Assembly (NCBI RefSeq): GCF_001667775.1
Contig: NZ_LZJI01000197.1
Coordinates: forward strand, 1 to 64,000
Direction: 5' to 3'
Length of the DNA stretch: 64,000 bases
DNA from: Mycobacterium sp. E1747
GTDB taxonomy: Bacteria; Actinomycetota; Actinomycetes; Mycobacteriales; Mycobacteriaceae
The notes under the pieces were generated by a model, which was not told the DNA's origin, did not search any database, and worked only from the letters and a program-made list of their open reading frames with translations. Both the position numbers and the translations under genes were made by a program. Below, in pieces: positions 34,770 to 47,127 of the stretch; position 1 is the first letter of the stretch; every line of letters starts with the position of its first letter.

Positions 34770-36071
34770 TCACTGCGGCCCGGCGATCTCCTCGAGCATC
34801 TCGGTGACCAGCGCGGCGATCGGCGAGCGCTCGCTGCGCAGCAGCGTGATATGGGCGAACAGCGGGTGACCCTTGAGCTTCTCGATCACCGCGGCGACCC
34901 CGTCGTGCCGGCCGACCCGCAGGTTGTCGCGCTGGGCGATGTCGTGCGTCAGCACCACCCGCGACCCGGCACCCAGCCTGGACAGCACCGTCAGCAGGAC
35001 GTTGCGCTCCAGCGATTGGGCCTCGTCGACAATCACGAACGAGTCGTGCAGTGACCGGCCCCGGATGTGGGTCAGCGGCAGCACCTCGAGCATGCCCCGG
35101 GAGAGCACTTCCTCCAGCACGGCGGGGCTGGCCAGCCCTTCGAGCGTGTCGAAGACGGCCTGCGCCCAGGGCCCCATCTTCTCGCTCTCGCTGCCGGGCA
35201 GGTAGCCCAGCTCCTGGCCACCTACGGCGTAGAGCGGGCGGAAGACCACCACCTTGCGCTGGGTCCGCCGTTCCAGCACCGCTTCCAGACCGGCGCACAG
35301 CGCCAGCGCCGACTTGCCGGTGCCCGCCTTGCCGCCGAGCGACACGATGCCCACGGATTCGTCCAGCAGCAGATCGAGCGCCACGCGCTGCTCGGCGGAC
35401 CGGCCGCGCAGGCCGAACGCCTCGCGGTCGCCGCGCACCAGCTGGACACGCTTGTCCGCGTTGACCCGGCCCAGCGCGTGCGAGCTTCCGCCGAGCAGCC
35501 GAATTCCGGTGTGGCAGGGCAGATCCCGCGCCTCGGCCAGGTCTATCTCGCCCTCGGCGAACAGCGCGTCGATGTCCTCGGTGGCGGTCTCGATCTCGCG
35601 CATGCCCGACCACCCGGAGGCCACCACATCCTGGGCGTGATACTCGTCGGCGGCCAGGCCGACCGCAGCGGCCTTGACGCGAAGCGGAATGTCCTTGCTC
35701 ACCAAAGTGACTCGCTTGCCCTCGGCGGCGAGGTTGGCGGCGCAACTCAAGATCCGGCAGTCGTTGTTGTCGCTGCGGAAACCGGCGGGCAGCACCGCCG
35801 GATCTGTGTGGTTGAGCTCGACGTGAAGCGTACCGCCTTGCGCCCCAACGGGAATGGGCTGATCGAGGCGTCCGTGCACGAGCCGCAGATCGTCGAACAG
35901 CCGCAACGCCTGACGGGCGAACCACCCCAACTCGTGGTGATGGCGTTTGGCCTCCAGTTCGCTGATCACCACCAGCGGCACCACCACCTCGTGCTCGGCG
36001 AACCGGCTACACGCCCACGGGTCGGACAGCAGCACGGAGGTGTCGATCACGTAGGTCCGGATTTCGGTCAC
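34770..36071 (-). CDS. phoH2: PhoH2, PIN-PhoH RNA helicase/ribonuclease
   Basis: A 433-residue fusion. The N-terminal PIN ribonuclease domain (about 1-140) begins [15 protein letters not shown] with its catalytic Asp. The C-terminal PhoH ATPase domain (about 220-433) has the Walker [14 protein letters not shown] and Walker [14 protein letters not shown]. PhoH2 unwinds and cleaves RNA in a sequence-selective way. The GTG start at 36071 has GAGGAG 6 nt upstream and overlaps by 4 nt a short upstream reading frame, as described for the phoAT-phoH2 arrangement in mycobacteria. Confidence 0.93.
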   Translation of the reverse strand: MTEIRTYVIDTSVLLSDPWACSRFAEHEVVVPLVVISELEAKRHHHELGWFARQALRLFDDLRLVHGRLDQPIPVGAQGGTLHVELNHTDPAVLPAGFRSDNNDCRILSCAANLAAEGKRVTLVSKDIPLRVKAAAVGLAADEYHAQDVVASGWSGMREIETATEDIDALFAEGEIDLAEARDLPCHTGIRLLGGSSHALGRVNADKRVQLVRGDREAFGLRGRSAEQRVALDLLLDESVGIVSLGGKAGTGKSALALCAGLEAVLERRTQRKVVVFRPLYAVGGQELGYLPGSESEKMGPWAQAVFDTLEGLASPAVLEEVLSRGMLEVLPLTHIRGRSLHDSFVIVDEAQSLERNVLLTVLSRLGAGSRVVLTHDIAQRDNLRVGRHDGVAAVIEKLKGHPLFAHITLLRSERSPIAALVTEMLEEIAGPQ

Positions 36072-36211
36072 GTAGCGCTCCTCGAGCGGGAAAAGCCCGC
36101 GCGGACCCGCACAGGCATGTCGGCGGGAACTGCGACACCAGGACCGGGGCCGGTCCTTCCGTTGTGATGACGGGAGGTGCCGCCCTGGCAGCTGAGCATG
36201 ACGCTGACCAT
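36068..36211 (-). CDS. phoAT: candidate phoAT upstream reading frame
   Basis: A 47-codon frame from the ATG at 36211 ([10 protein letters not shown]...) ends ...SRSRSAT with a TGA that shares GTGA with the phoH2 start. Alternative ATGs lie at codons 5 and 32. The peptide is basic with a Gly/Pro-rich middle. Published work reports a short unannotated gene, phoAT, co-transcribed with and overlapping mycobacterial phoH2. The overlap and position agree, but I cannot compare sequence or confirm length, and the frame could extend from a non-ATG start. It fills most of the gap between desA2 and phoH2. Confidence 0.45.
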   Translation of the reverse strand: MVSVMLSCQGGTSRHHNGRTGPGPGVAVPADMPVRVRAGFSRSRSAT

Positions 36212-36290
36212 CGAGAACGACGCTACTCTCGTCGCCGCTTTGCAGCAGCGCAGGCGCGCCGACGTTTACACGGTCACGCGCGAGAATCGG

Positions 36291-37118
36291 CTAGCCGATG
36301 ACGAACTGCTTGAGGGCGGGCTCGTCGGCCACACCCCACGCGGTGATGCGGTCCGAGATCGCCTGCCGCAGCTGCCGCTGGTCGAAGATGCCCGCATCGG
36401 CGACGTTGCGCAGCTTGTCCTGGTAGGAGTCGATGTCCGCGCCGGGCACCTGCAGGTCGGCGGCGCGGGCCGCGATGGCGGCGATTGTTTCGTCGCGGGT
36501 GTACTGCAGGCAGTGCTCGACGAGGTTGGAGAAGAAGAGTTCGTGCCGTCGCTCGTCGCGCGCGATGCGGTCGATCAGCCCGGCCAGGATGGGCTCTTCG
36601 AGCTTCGCGGCCAGGTTCTCGCAGAATACGGCGTAGGTGCGCTCGGAGAAGGCCATGTAAACCAGGGTTTCCACCTGCGTGTAGGTGTCCGCGCGGTAGC
36701 CCTTCATGACGTAGGAGACCCGGGCCTCCTCGTTGGCGGTCGGGTCGACCTCACGGGTGACCACCAGGTATTCGCGCAGCGCGATGGCGTGCAGGTGCTC
36801 CTCCGCAGTCCACCGGCCCAGCCAGCGGCCCCACCAGTCTTCGAGGATGAAGTGCTCGACGAGTTCGCGGTGGTGCCCGGCCAGGTTGTCCTTGAGCAGC
36901 AGCAGGATCTCGCAGGCGTCGGTGTACTCGCGCGGCAGCGTCGCATCCGACGGTTCCCAGTCCCGTCCGCCGAGGAAGGCGAAGTTCTCGCCCCGGTCGA
37001 ACGGCACGTAGTCGTGGGCGAACCAGAGTTCCTCGGTGTTGAGGTGGCGGTCCATGTTGGCCTCGCACACCGGCTCGAGTTCCAGGGTCAGCGCGTTAGC
37101 TACAGGTTTCTGTGCCAT
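36291..37118 (-). CDS. desA2: acyl-ACP desaturase DesA2
   Basis: A 275-residue ferritin-like di-iron desaturase. I chose the ATG at 37118 because MAQKPVANALTLELEPVCEA matches the known N terminus and length. Iron-site helices show EEHLHAIALREYLVV and RDERRHELFFSNLVEH. DesA2 is unusual among plant-type desaturases and has been linked to mycolic acid precursor desaturation. It is expressed separately from phoH2, with 219 nt between that contain the phoAT candidate. Confidence 0.94.
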   Translation of the reverse strand: MAQKPVANALTLELEPVCEANMDRHLNTEELWFAHDYVPFDRGENFAFLGGRDWEPSDATLPREYTDACEILLLLKDNLAGHHRELVEHFILEDWWGRWLGRWTAEEHLHAIALREYLVVTREVDPTANEEARVSYVMKGYRADTYTQVETLVYMAFSERTYAVFCENLAAKLEEPILAGLIDRIARDERRHELFFSNLVEHCLQYTRDETIAAIAARAADLQVPGADIDSYQDKLRNVADAGIFDQRQLRQAISDRITAWGVADEPALKQFVIG

Positions 37119-37202
37119 GCGGTTACTGTAACTCCCGTACACAGGTTCGTGAAATCACCCGGCCCGTGTCGTGACAACTGGTGACTTTGGTCCCCACCCG
37201 GG

Positions 37203-38483
37203 TCAGCGGTCGACCAGCGTCCACTCCTCCAGGCCGTCGTACAGCGGGAAGTCACGGGCGAGCCGGGTCACCCGCTGCCGCAGGGCGGACAGGTCCGCCG
37301 CGGCGCCCGCTGCCAGCGCGGTGGCGATGACGTCGGCGACCTCGGTGAACTCCGCATCCCCGAAGCCGCGGGTCGCCAGCGCGGGCGTGCCCACCCGCAG
37401 GCCCGACGTCACCATCGGCGGGCGCGGGTCGTTGGGGACCGCGTTGCGGTTGACCGTGATGCCGATTTCGTGCAGTAGGTCCTCGGCGGCCTTGCCATCG
37501 AGCGGGGAGTTGCGCAGGTCGACCAGCACCAGGTGGACGTCGGTGCCGCCGCTGACCACCGACACGCCGGCCTTGGTGACGTCGGGTGCGGTCAGCCGGT
37601 CGGCGATGATGCGGGCACCGGACAGGGTGCGCTGCTGGCGGTCGGCGAACTCGGGCGTGCCGGCGATCTTGAGCGCGACGGCCTTGCCCGCGATGACGTG
37701 CATCAGCGGGCCGCCCTGCTGGCCGGGGAACACCGCGGAGTTGATGGACTTGGCATACTCCTGCTTGCCCAGGATCAGGCCGGAACGCGGGCCGCCGAGC
37801 GTCTTGTGCACCGTCGTGGACACCACGTCGGCGTGCGGCACCGGCGAGGGGTGCAGGCCGACGGCGACCAGACCGGCAAAGTGCGCCATGTCCACCCAGA
37901 GCTTGGCGTCAACCTCGTCGGCGATCGAGCGGAAGGCCGCGAAGTCCAGGATCCGCGGGTAGGCCGACCATCCGGCGATGATGACCTTGGGGCGGAACTC
38001 AAGAGCGTTGGCGCGCACCGCGTCCATGTCGACCAGGTGCGTCGTCGGATCCACACCGTAGAAACCGGTTTCGTAGAGCTTTCCGGAGAAGTTCAGCTTC
38101 ATCCCGTGTGTCAGGTGGCCACCGTTGGCCAGGTCGAGGCCCAGCAGGCGCTCCCCCGGCGTCATCAGCGCGTGCAGCACGGCGGCGTTGGCCTGCGCGC
38201 CGGAGTGCGGCTGCACGTTGGCGAAGTCGGCACCGAAGAGCGCCTTGGCCCGGTCGCGGGCGATGTTCTCCACGACGTCGACGTACTCGCAGCCGCCGTA
38301 GTACCGCCGGCCGGGCAGACCCTCGGCGTATTTGTTCGTGAGCACGCTGCCCTGGGCCTGCAGCACCGAGCGCGGCACGAAGTTCTCGGAGGCGATCATC
38401 TCCAGCGTGTCGCGCTGGCGGCCCAGCTCCTTGCCGAGCAGCTCGGCGATGTCGGGGTCGACCTCGGCGAGCGGGGAGGACAT
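37203..38483 (-). CDS. glyA1: serine hydroxymethyltransferase
   Basis: A 426-residue PLP enzyme that interconverts serine and glycine and charges tetrahydrofolate. The ATG at 38483 gives [20 protein letters not shown], matching the usual mycobacterial length; a GTG 17 codons upstream is open but less conserved. The PLP lysine lies in [13 protein letters not shown]. Other blocks are [32 protein letters not shown] and [12 protein letters not shown]. It diverges from coaA across 125 bp. Confidence 0.95.
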   Translation of the reverse strand: MSSPLAEVDPDIAELLGKELGRQRDTLEMIASENFVPRSVLQAQGSVLTNKYAEGLPGRRYYGGCEYVDVVENIARDRAKALFGADFANVQPHSGAQANAAVLHALMTPGERLLGLDLANGGHLTHGMKLNFSGKLYETGFYGVDPTTHLVDMDAVRANALEFRPKVIIAGWSAYPRILDFAAFRSIADEVDAKLWVDMAHFAGLVAVGLHPSPVPHADVVSTTVHKTLGGPRSGLILGKQEYAKSINSAVFPGQQGGPLMHVIAGKAVALKIAGTPEFADRQQRTLSGARIIADRLTAPDVTKAGVSVVSGGTDVHLVLVDLRNSPLDGKAAEDLLHEIGITVNRNAVPNDPRPPMVTSGLRVGTPALATRGFGDAEFTEVADVIATALAAGAAADLSALRQRVTRLARDFPLYDGLEEWTLVDR

Positions 38484-38485
38484 GA

Positions 38486-39547
<1,062 letters not shown>

Positions 39548-39550
39548 CGG

Positions 39551-39976
39551 TCACGCCGTTTCGAGGCGGCGCACCCCCAGGTACTGCAGCCCGGCGAACG
39601 CCGCGGTGTACAGGCCGACGGCCAGCGTCGCGGCGATTCCGGTCGCGGACAGCGGCAGCGCGCCCGCGGCCGCGATTGCTGCCAGCGTGAACACGCTGTT
39701 GGCCGCGATGACGCCGATGCCGACGCGGCGCAGGTTCGGCGCCGCCGCAACGACGAACACGGCCAAGCCGCTGAGCACGAAGAGCGCGCCGAGGGTGTAC
39801 TCCTGCAACGACGTCAGGCCCGTCAGCGATGAAAGTGGGTCGGCGAGAAAGGCGATGGCCAAACCGCACAGTCCCGTAAAAGTGGCGTCGGCGCGCATGG
39901 CGAAACGCAGCAGCGAGTCGGTCGCGTCGTACAGGGGTCGGGTTGCCAGACCGGCTGCGCCAGATGCATACATCAT
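39551..39976 (-). CDS. four-helix integral membrane protein, unknown function
   Basis: A 141-residue protein from the ATG at 39976, supported by GAGGAG 7 nt upstream. About four hydrophobic helices are visible: FTGLCGLAIAFLADPL, YTLGALFVLSGLAVFVVAAA, GIGVIAANSVFTLAAIAAAG and IAATLAVGLYTAAFAGLQYLG. The layout suggests a DoxX-like or small tetraspan protein, but I do not recognise it. Its upstream region carries phased direct repeats and two palindromes, indicating specific regulation. M. tuberculosis has PE/PE_PGRS and cellulase genes in this interval. Confidence 0.72.
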   Translation of the reverse strand: MMYASGAAGLATRPLYDATDSLLRFAMRADATFTGLCGLAIAFLADPLSSLTGLTSLQEYTLGALFVLSGLAVFVVAAAPNLRRVGIGVIAANSVFTLAAIAAAGALPLSATGIAATLAVGLYTAAFAGLQYLGVRRLETA

Positions 39977-40030
39977 GTGATTACTCCTCGCGATGGCCAT
40001 TGGGGTCGAACATCAGCGTGCCGCCGGCCC

Positions 40031-40068
40031 ACTGCCATATCGACTCGTGACACTGCCAACTACTGCCA
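40031..40068. promoter_or_regulatory. three phased ACTGCCA direct repeats
   Basis: ACTGCCA occurs at 40031-40037, 40052-40058 and 40062-40068. Centre spacings of 21 and 10 bp put all copies on the same face of the helix, as for cooperative activator or response-regulator sites. They lie 55-92 bp upstream of the leftward membrane-protein gene. Confidence 0.5.
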
Positions 40069-40134
40069 CGCATACACCGACCATCGAGTTCACTCGGCTA
40101 TTCCCGTCCTGGGGTCCGAACCCCGATTGTTATT

Positions 40135-40185
40135 TGACAGACGCCAGTCTGGCGCTCAACAGCCACAGCAGTCACAGATTCTGTG
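40135..40185. promoter_or_regulatory. TTGACA element with two 6-1-6 palindromes
   Basis: On the + strand TTGACA (40135-40140) is followed by the palindrome CGCCAG-t-CTGGCG (40142-40154) and, 18 nt later, CACAGA-t-TCTGTG (40173-40185). The two 13-bp dyads share geometry but not sequence. No + strand gene follows, so the TTGACA may be fortuitous or may drive an unseen transcript; the dyads could equally control the leftward gene at 39976. Confidence 0.42.
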
Positions 40186-40237
40186 GGCATGACGATCTGG
40201 GTGGCGGGAGTGACCGACGCGACGCAAGGGTCAGCTG

Positions 40238-41741
<1,504 letters not shown>

Positions 41742-42530
41742 CTACTTGCCGTACCGACGGTGCCGTTGACTGTAGTCACGCAGCGCACGCAGGAAATCGA
41801 CCCGGCGGAAGGCGGGCCAGTGCGCCTCCGTGAACCACATCTCCGAATACGCGCTCTGCCATAGCAGAAATCCCGAGAGGCGCTGCTCGCCCGACGTGCG
41901 GATCACCAGGTCAGGATCCGGTTGCCCGGAGGTGTAAAGGTTTTCGGAGATGCCGTCGACGGTGACCGCGTCGATGAGCTCATCGCCGGACGCACCGTTG
42001 GCAAGTTCCTTGCTCAACAGCGCCCGCACCGCGTCGACGATCTCGCGGCGGCCGCCGTAACCGACCGCGACGTTGACGTGGAACGGCGCCACGACCGGCG
42101 TCGACTCCACCGCGCCGCGCAGCCGCCGGGCTGGTTCCTCACCGAGCAACTCCAGATCGCCGACGGTGCGGACGCTCCAGCGGTTGGCCGGTGCGCAGAT
42201 CTCCTCGACGACGTCGGTGATGATTTCGATGAGCCCGGCCAGCTCCTCGGGATCGCGCTGCAGGTTCTCCGTGGACAGCAGGTAGACCGTGGTCATCTCG
42301 ATGCCGGCCTCCTGGCACCAGCGCAGCATCTCGGCAATCTTGGCGGCGCCCATGCGGTAGCCGTAGCTGACGTCGGTGTAGCCGGCGTCGCGCGCCCACC
42401 GCCGGTTGCCGTCGCACAAGACCGCGATGTGGCGGGGCAGGTGGGATTTGGACGACGCCAGACCCTGCCGCAATCGCAGCTCGTAGACGCGATACAGCGG
42501 CTCTTTGAGACGCGGCGGGATAATTTCCAC
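41742..42530 (-). CDS. (2Z,6E)-farnesyl diphosphate synthase (short-chain Z-isoprenyl diphosphate synthase)
   Basis: A 262-residue cis-prenyltransferase, the Rv1086 type that adds one IPP to geranyl diphosphate to start decaprenyl phosphate synthesis for cell-wall carriers. The catalytic Asp is in LPRHIAVLCDGNRRWARDAG, with later blocks STENLQRDPEEL, GYGGRREIVDAV, DLVIRTSGEQRLSGFLLWQ and SEMWFTEAHWPAF. The ATG start and MEIIPPRLKEPLYR terminus match the M. tuberculosis protein as I recall. Diverges from the hemolysin III gene. Confidence 0.93.
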   Translation of the reverse strand: MEIIPPRLKEPLYRVYELRLRQGLASSKSHLPRHIAVLCDGNRRWARDAGYTDVSYGYRMGAAKIAEMLRWCQEAGIEMTTVYLLSTENLQRDPEELAGLIEIITDVVEEICAPANRWSVRTVGDLELLGEEPARRLRGAVESTPVVAPFHVNVAVGYGGRREIVDAVRALLSKELANGASGDELIDAVTVDGISENLYTSGQPDPDLVIRTSGEQRLSGFLLWQSAYSEMWFTEAHWPAFRRVDFLRALRDYSQRHRRYGK

Positions 42531-42686
42531 GGAGACCCAGCCTACTGTGAGCTACACCAAATCCCCCCTGCCAATTCGGCGATCTCACCGCGCTGCGCTC
42601 ACCACCGGACGGCGGTTGCCGATTACTGTGGCGGGTAATTAGCCCACTGGCAGTTTCTTGACCTGCACAACGAGGCCCCAGGAGAT

Positions 42687-43466
42687 ATGAGCAGCCAGAC
42701 GAGGACGCCCGCCACCCCAGAGCGCGGAGCCGAGGCCATCACGCCCGGCAATACGGTCGAACAGCTTGTCGAAAGCGCGGCCAAGGTCTTAACCAAGCCC
42801 CGCATGCGGGGCTGGATCCACTTCTACTCGGCGTGGCTGGCGATCATCACCGGCGCCACCCTGGTCTCGGTGTCGTGGGCGGCGTCCTCACCGCGCGCCG
42901 GGCACTCGACGCTGGTCTATGCGGCGGCCACGGTGGCGATGTTCGCCGTCAGTGCCACCTATCACCGGGTGCAGTGGAAGTCCGACGCGGCCCGCAACCT
43001 GATGAAGCGGCTCGACCACTCGATGATCTTCGTCTTCATCGCCGGCAGCTACACGCCGTTCGCCCGCCTGGCGATGCCGCAGAAGACGGGGATGCTGGTC
43101 GAATGCATTGTCTGGGGCGGTGCGGCGGCGGGCATCCTGCTCAAGGTGTGCTGGCCGACGTCGCCGCGCTGGCTGGGCGTACCGCTGTACATCGTGCTCG
43201 GGTGGGTGGCCGTGTGGTTCTGTCCCACGATCCTGCACGAGGCGGGTGTGGCCGCGATGGTGCTGCTGGCCACCGGCGGTGTGTTCTACAGCGTCGGCGG
43301 CATCTTCTACGCGCTGCGCTGGCCCGACCCGTGGCCCAGCACGTTCGGCTACCACGAGATCTTCCACGCCTTCACCGTCGTCGCGGCGATCCTGCACTAC
43401 ATCGCCATGTGGTTCGCCGTCTTCTATACCGGGACCGGCGCCTGGCTGGCAGCTACAGGTGGGTGA
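42687..43466 (+). CDS. hemolysin III/PAQR family membrane protein (Rv1085c-like)
   Basis: A 259-residue, seven-helix protein of the HlyIII/YqfA family. Conserved polar positions that bind metal in PAQR receptors are present: [12 protein letters not shown] (His) in helix 2 and [21 protein letters not shown] (His-x3-His) in helix 7, plus [24 protein letters not shown] 4 nt upstream supports the ATG. An N-terminal segment of about 40 residues is cytosolic. Hemolysis is not established for mycobacterial members. The 3' end overlaps the convergent SnoaL-like gene by 14 nt. Confidence 0.9.
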   Translation: MSSQTRTPATPERGAEAITPGNTVEQLVESAAKVLTKPRMRGWIHFYSAWLAIITGATLVSVSWAASSPRAGHSTLVYAAATVAMFAVSATYHRVQWKSDAARNLMKRLDHSMIFVFIAGSYTPFARLAMPQKTGMLVECIVWGGAAAGILLKVCWPTSPRWLGVPLYIVLGWVAVWFCPTILHEAGVAAMVLLATGGVFYSVGGIFYALRWPDPWPSTFGYHEIFHAFTVVAAILHYIAMWFAVFYTGTGAWLAATGG

Positions 43467-43824
43467 CGTCGGCGGCTGACCAGTAGGCCTTCATGTGAGC
43501 GACCTTGCCGTCCCCGTCGAACGCCATCACGGCGATCGGCTCGATCACCGTGCGGTGCTCCGCCGCGATGATCGTCACGCGGAAATGGAAGGCCGCCTCG
43601 TTGCCGACCACCCGCAGCGTCACCAGCTCGCATTCGCGCTGAACGTCGTTGACGGCGGAGTAGAAGCCGTGGATCGCCTGGCGCCCGATGTGCACCTCGC
43701 CGCCGACGGGATCCTCGACCGTGGCGTCATCGGCGTAGAGCTCGACCACATCGTCGGCGCCGCCCTTGGCGACCAGTTCGAGGTAACGGTTGACCGCATC
43801 GGTGATGTGTTCGACGCTCGGCAT
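43453..43824 (-). CDS. SnoaL/ketosteroid isomerase-like protein
   Basis: A 123-residue NTF2-fold protein. The pattern [32 protein letters not shown] is the signature of delta-5-3-ketosteroid isomerase-like proteins, with the general-base Asp in DATVEDP. It is followed by [12 protein letters not shown] and [18 protein letters not shown]. With the sterol dehydrogenase elsewhere in the window a steroid role is conceivable, but SnoaL-like proteins vary widely. It lies immediately downstream (11 nt) of the thioredoxin-domain gene and on the same strand. Confidence 0.82.
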   Translation of the reverse strand: MPSVEHITDAVNRYLELVAKGGADDVVELYADDATVEDPVGGEVHIGRQAIHGFYSAVNDVQRECELVTLRVVGNEAAFHFRVTIIAAEHRTVIEPIAVMAFDGDGKVAHMKAYWSAADVTHL

Positions 43825-43835
43825 GAAACCTCACG

Positions 43836-45848
43836 CTACCGTGGCGCCGCCAGCGCCGCCGCGAGGTCTTCGGCGGTGGTGACCGGCAGGTCGCACACCC
43901 GGCCGCGGCACACGTAGGCGGCGTCTGCGCCGGCCACCCGGTCCCGGCCGGCCAGCAACGCCGACGAGTCCTTTTCGCCGCCCACGACGATCGCCCCGCC
44001 GGGCGCCAGCCGGCGCGCCTCCGCCAGCAGCGGTGACCGCGACGGATCGCAGGCGACCGCGATCTGCAGCGGCCCGCGAACCGCTGCTTCGGCCACCGCC
44101 AGCCAGTGTCCCGCCGAACGCGGCGCGCGCTCCAGCAGTAGCGAGTGCGCTCCGAGCGCCCCGGCCGCCGCGCGCAGGTACCGCTCCGCACGCTCCCCGT
44201 CGACCAGATGCGCGGCCGTCAAAAGCGCCTCGGTGATCGAGGACGCGCCCGACGGGGTTGCGCCGTCCAGCGGGTCGGCGGGCCGCACCATCAGCCGCTC
44301 GGCGTCGTCGGCGGTGTCGTACCAGCGACCCGGTTGCTGCGGGTCGGCGAAGTGCCGCAGCGCGGTGTCGAGCAGCTCGGCCGCCGCCGTCAGCCACGCG
44401 GCGTCGGCATCCAGCTGGTAGAGCGCGAGCAGGCCGGTGGCCAGCATCGCGTGGTCCTCGAGGACGGCGGCGCTGTCGCCGACCACCCCGCCCAGGCTGA
44501 CCCGCCGCAGCCGTCCGTCGACGAGGTGCGAGCCCAGCAGCGCCGTCGCGCACTCTCGCGCGGCCCGGGCGAGTTTGGGGTCTCCCAACGCGACGCTGGC
44601 CTCGGCCAGCGCGGTGATCGCCAGGCCGTTCCAGGACGTGACGACCTTGTCGTCACGCCCGGGCTGGGTTCGGGTCAGGCGGGCGGCCAACAGGGCGGCC
44701 CGCACCCGCTCCCGCCGTTGCGGGTCACCGGGATCGGCGGGGGCTTGCAGCACCGAAGTTCCGTGTTCGAAGGTTCCGGTCGCGGTGACCGCGAAAACGG
44801 TTGCGGCCCAGGGTCCGTCGTCGGGGCCGAGCACTTCGGTCAGCTGCTCGGGCGTCCACACATACGTCGAGCCCTCGCGGCCGTCGGCGTCGGCGTCCAG
44901 CGACGACGTGAACACGGCGCCGTCGGCCAGGTCGTCGAGCAGGAATCGCGCGGTCTGGGCGGTGACCCGGCGCGCCAACGGGTCCCCGGTGCGCCGGGCC
45001 CAGTGCGCGTAGGCGCGCAGCAGCAACGCGTTGTCGTACAGCATCTTCTCGAAATGCGGTACCACCCAAGCGTTGTCGACGCTGTAGCGGGCGAAGCCAC
45101 CGGCGAGCTGGTCGTAGATGCCGCCGCGGGCCATCGCATCGCCGGTGCGCGCGACCGCGTCCAGCGCCGCCGGCAATCCGGTGCGCTCGTAGTTGCGCAG
45201 CAGCGCCTCGAGAATCGCCGACGGCGGGAATTTGGGCGCACCGCCGAAGCCGCCGCACGCGGTGTCCTGGTCGTCGAGGATCGCGGCCACCGCGTGGTCG
45301 CACAGCGCCGGCGCGATGTCCGGGCCGCCGGAAGGCAGGCCGGCCGCCATTGCACGCAACTCGCCGACGATCGCGTCGGACGCCTCCTCCACCTCGCCAC
45401 GGCGCTGGCTCCAGGTGGCGGAGACAGCCGAAAGTAGTTGCAGAAAACTATCTTTCGGATAGTAGGTGCCGCAGAAGAAGGGCCGGCCGTCCGGCGTCAG
45501 GAAACACGTCATCGGCCAACCACCGTGCCCGGTGAGGGCGACGGTGGCGTTCATGTAGACGGCGTCGAGATCCGGGCGCTCCTCCCGGTCGACCTTGATG
45601 CAGACGAATCCGGCGTTCAGGGCGGCGGCCACCTCGTCGTCCTCGAACGATTCGTGGGCCATGACGTGACACCAGTGGCAGGCCGCATAGCCGATGGAAA
45701 GCAGGATCGGCACGTCCCGCTCGGCCGCGGCCACCAGGGCCTGCGGGGTCCATTGCTGCCAGTGCACCGGGTTGTCGGCGTGCTGGCGCAAATACGGGCT
45801 GGTGGCCAACCCCAGGGTGTTCGTCGTGGCGGCGTCAGCCGGGCTCAT
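43836..45848 (-). CDS. thioredoxin-domain/YyaL (SSP411) family protein (Rv1084-like)
   Basis: A 670-residue protein. Residues 1-160 form a DUF255 thioredoxin-like domain with NPVHWQQWTPQALVAA, SIGYAACHWCHVMAHESFED (CxxC) and IKVDREERPDLDAVY. The remainder is an alpha/alpha-toroid N-acylglucosamine epimerase-like domain with LAGGFARYSVDNAWVVPHFEKMLYDNALLL. Activity is not established in bacteria. Its start overlaps the small membrane-protein gene, which overlaps mca, giving the operon mca-Rv1083-Rv1084. That links it to mycothiol redox metabolism by context. Confidence 0.92.
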   Translation of the reverse strand: MSPADAATTNTLGLATSPYLRQHADNPVHWQQWTPQALVAAAERDVPILLSIGYAACHWCHVMAHESFEDDEVAAALNAGFVCIKVDREERPDLDAVYMNATVALTGHGGWPMTCFLTPDGRPFFCGTYYPKDSFLQLLSAVSATWSQRRGEVEEASDAIVGELRAMAAGLPSGGPDIAPALCDHAVAAILDDQDTACGGFGGAPKFPPSAILEALLRNYERTGLPAALDAVARTGDAMARGGIYDQLAGGFARYSVDNAWVVPHFEKMLYDNALLLRAYAHWARRTGDPLARRVTAQTARFLLDDLADGAVFTSSLDADADGREGSTYVWTPEQLTEVLGPDDGPWAATVFAVTATGTFEHGTSVLQAPADPGDPQRRERVRAALLAARLTRTQPGRDDKVVTSWNGLAITALAEASVALGDPKLARAARECATALLGSHLVDGRLRRVSLGGVVGDSAAVLEDHAMLATGLLALYQLDADAAWLTAAAELLDTALRHFADPQQPGRWYDTADDAERLMVRPADPLDGATPSGASSITEALLTAAHLVDGERAERYLRAAAGALGAHSLLLERAPRSAGHWLAVAEAAVRGPLQIAVACDPSRSPLLAEARRLAPGGAIVVGGEKDSSALLAGRDRVAGADAAYVCRGRVCDLPVTTAEDLAAALAAPR

Positions 45849-46143
45849 CGCCGGGTCCCGGGGGCCGCTCCGCAGGATTAGGTTGGCCCGGGGTGCGCCC
45901 GTCGGCCGGGTCGACGGCGTCGGTGCCCTCGTCGGCAGCCTGGTCGGGCTCGGGGTGCTTGGGGTCGAACGACTCAGGCACCTTCTTGAGCTGCCGGTTC
46001 ATCGACCGCAGCAGCAACAGCGTGGCGATCAACAGCAGCACGACGATCAACAGCCCGATCGGGCTGGCCTTGCCGAAGTCGGGCCCGGTGTGCTGCGGCG
46101 CGCCGTCCGCCAACGCGCTCGCCACCGCAACTAGGTGGTTCAC
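45835..46143 (-). CDS. small membrane protein downstream of mca (Rv1083-like)
   Basis: A 102-residue protein with one membrane helix ([21 protein letters not shown], cited in part) followed by a charged, Pro/Asp-rich cytosolic tail ([21 protein letters not shown]). Its GTG start shares GTGA with the mca stop, and its own end overlaps the next gene by 14 nt, so all three are translationally coupled. Function is unknown; conservation of the three-gene order in mycobacteria suggests a shared role. Confidence 0.82.
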   Translation of the reverse strand: MNHLVAVASALADGAPQHTGPDFGKASPIGLLIVVLLLIATLLLLRSMNRQLKKVPESFDPKHPEPDQAADEGTDAVDPADGRTPGQPNPAERPPGPGDEPG

Positions 46144-47012
46144 CGGTCACTCTCGATTCCGGCGAACAGGTCGTCCTCGGGTAGCCGGACGGGGACTCGC
46201 GAGCGCGCCAGCTCGAATTCCTCCGTCGGCCACAGCCGCTGCTGCCACTCGATGGGCGCGGCGAAGAAGTCGTGCTCGGGGTCGATCTGAGTGGTGTGCG
46301 CCCGCAGCGCGTCGTCGCGTTGGCTGAAATACGCCGAGCATTCGACGCGCGTCGTCACCCGGGACTCGAAGGGATCGTGCGCGGCGTCCCAATGCTCGAG
46401 CCACTTCTTGAACGGAGGCTCCTGACCGTGTTTGACGGCCTCGTCGTGCAGCAATTGCATGCGGGCCCGCAGGAACCCGTGGATGTAGTAGAGCTTGGAC
46501 ACCGTCCACGGCTCGCCCGCGTCCGGAAAACGCCGATAGTCCCCGGCCGCCTCGAAGGCGCCGACCGAAACCTGGTGGCAGCGAATGTGGTCGGGATGCG
46601 GGTAGCCGCCGTTCTCGTCGTAGGTCGTCATCACGTGCGGGCGGAACTCGCGGACCACGCGGACCAATGCCTCGACCGACTCCTCCAGCGGCACCAGCGC
46701 GAAGCAGCCTTCCGGCAGCGGGGGCGGCGGGTCCCCTTGCGGCAAGCCGGAGTCAACGAAGCCGAGCCAGGTGTGCTCGACACCGAGGATCTCGGCGGCC
46801 TTCGCCATCTCGTCGCGGCGAATCTCGGCGATGTGGCCGTGCACCTCGGGCAGGTCCATCGCCGGGTTGAGAATGTCGCCCCGCTCGCCACCGGTCAGCG
46901 TCACCACCAGCACCCGGTGGCCCTCGTCGGCGTAGCGGGCGAGCGTGGCCGCGCCCTTGCTGGACTCGTCGTCGGGGTGGGCGTGCACCGCCATCAACCG
47001 CAGCTCGCTCAC
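46140..47012 (-). CDS. mca: mycothiol S-conjugate amidase
   Basis: A 290-residue zinc amidase of the LmbE-like (PIG-L) fold that cleaves mycothiol conjugates of electrophiles, releasing mercapturic acids for export. The zinc motif [16 protein letters not shown] is near residue 8 and the third ligand is in [15 protein letters not shown]. The Tyr/Arg-rich C-terminal region and length fit Mca better than MshB, and so does the gene neighbourhood (Rv1082). It starts the three-gene operon described for its neighbours and diverges from the DUF4307 gene. Confidence 0.94.
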   Translation of the reverse strand: MSELRLMAVHAHPDDESSKGAATLARYADEGHRVLVVTLTGGERGDILNPAMDLPEVHGHIAEIRRDEMAKAAEILGVEHTWLGFVDSGLPQGDPPPPLPEGCFALVPLEESVEALVRVVREFRPHVMTTYDENGGYPHPDHIRCHQVSVGAFEAAGDYRRFPDAGEPWTVSKLYYIHGFLRARMQLLHDEAVKHGQEPPFKKWLEHWDAAHDPFESRVTTRVECSAYFSQRDDALRAHTTQIDPEHDFFAAPIEWQQRLWPTEEFELARSRVPVRLPEDDLFAGIESDR

Positions 47013-47127
47013 GTGCCCCCTTGTCGGTCAACTGGTCGCCGGTTGCGAACCTATAATTCCAGTTCTTCAGATCGTTGCATGCTGCCGGCCAGCCTCCGGC
47101 AGCCGACCATCCAGGCATACCCACCAA

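Noticed and set aside
40110..40126. GGGGTTCGGACCCC-like sequence on the - strand resembling a tRNA T arm
   Set aside because: The loop has 6 rather than 7 bases and no acceptor, D or anticodon arms are found around it.
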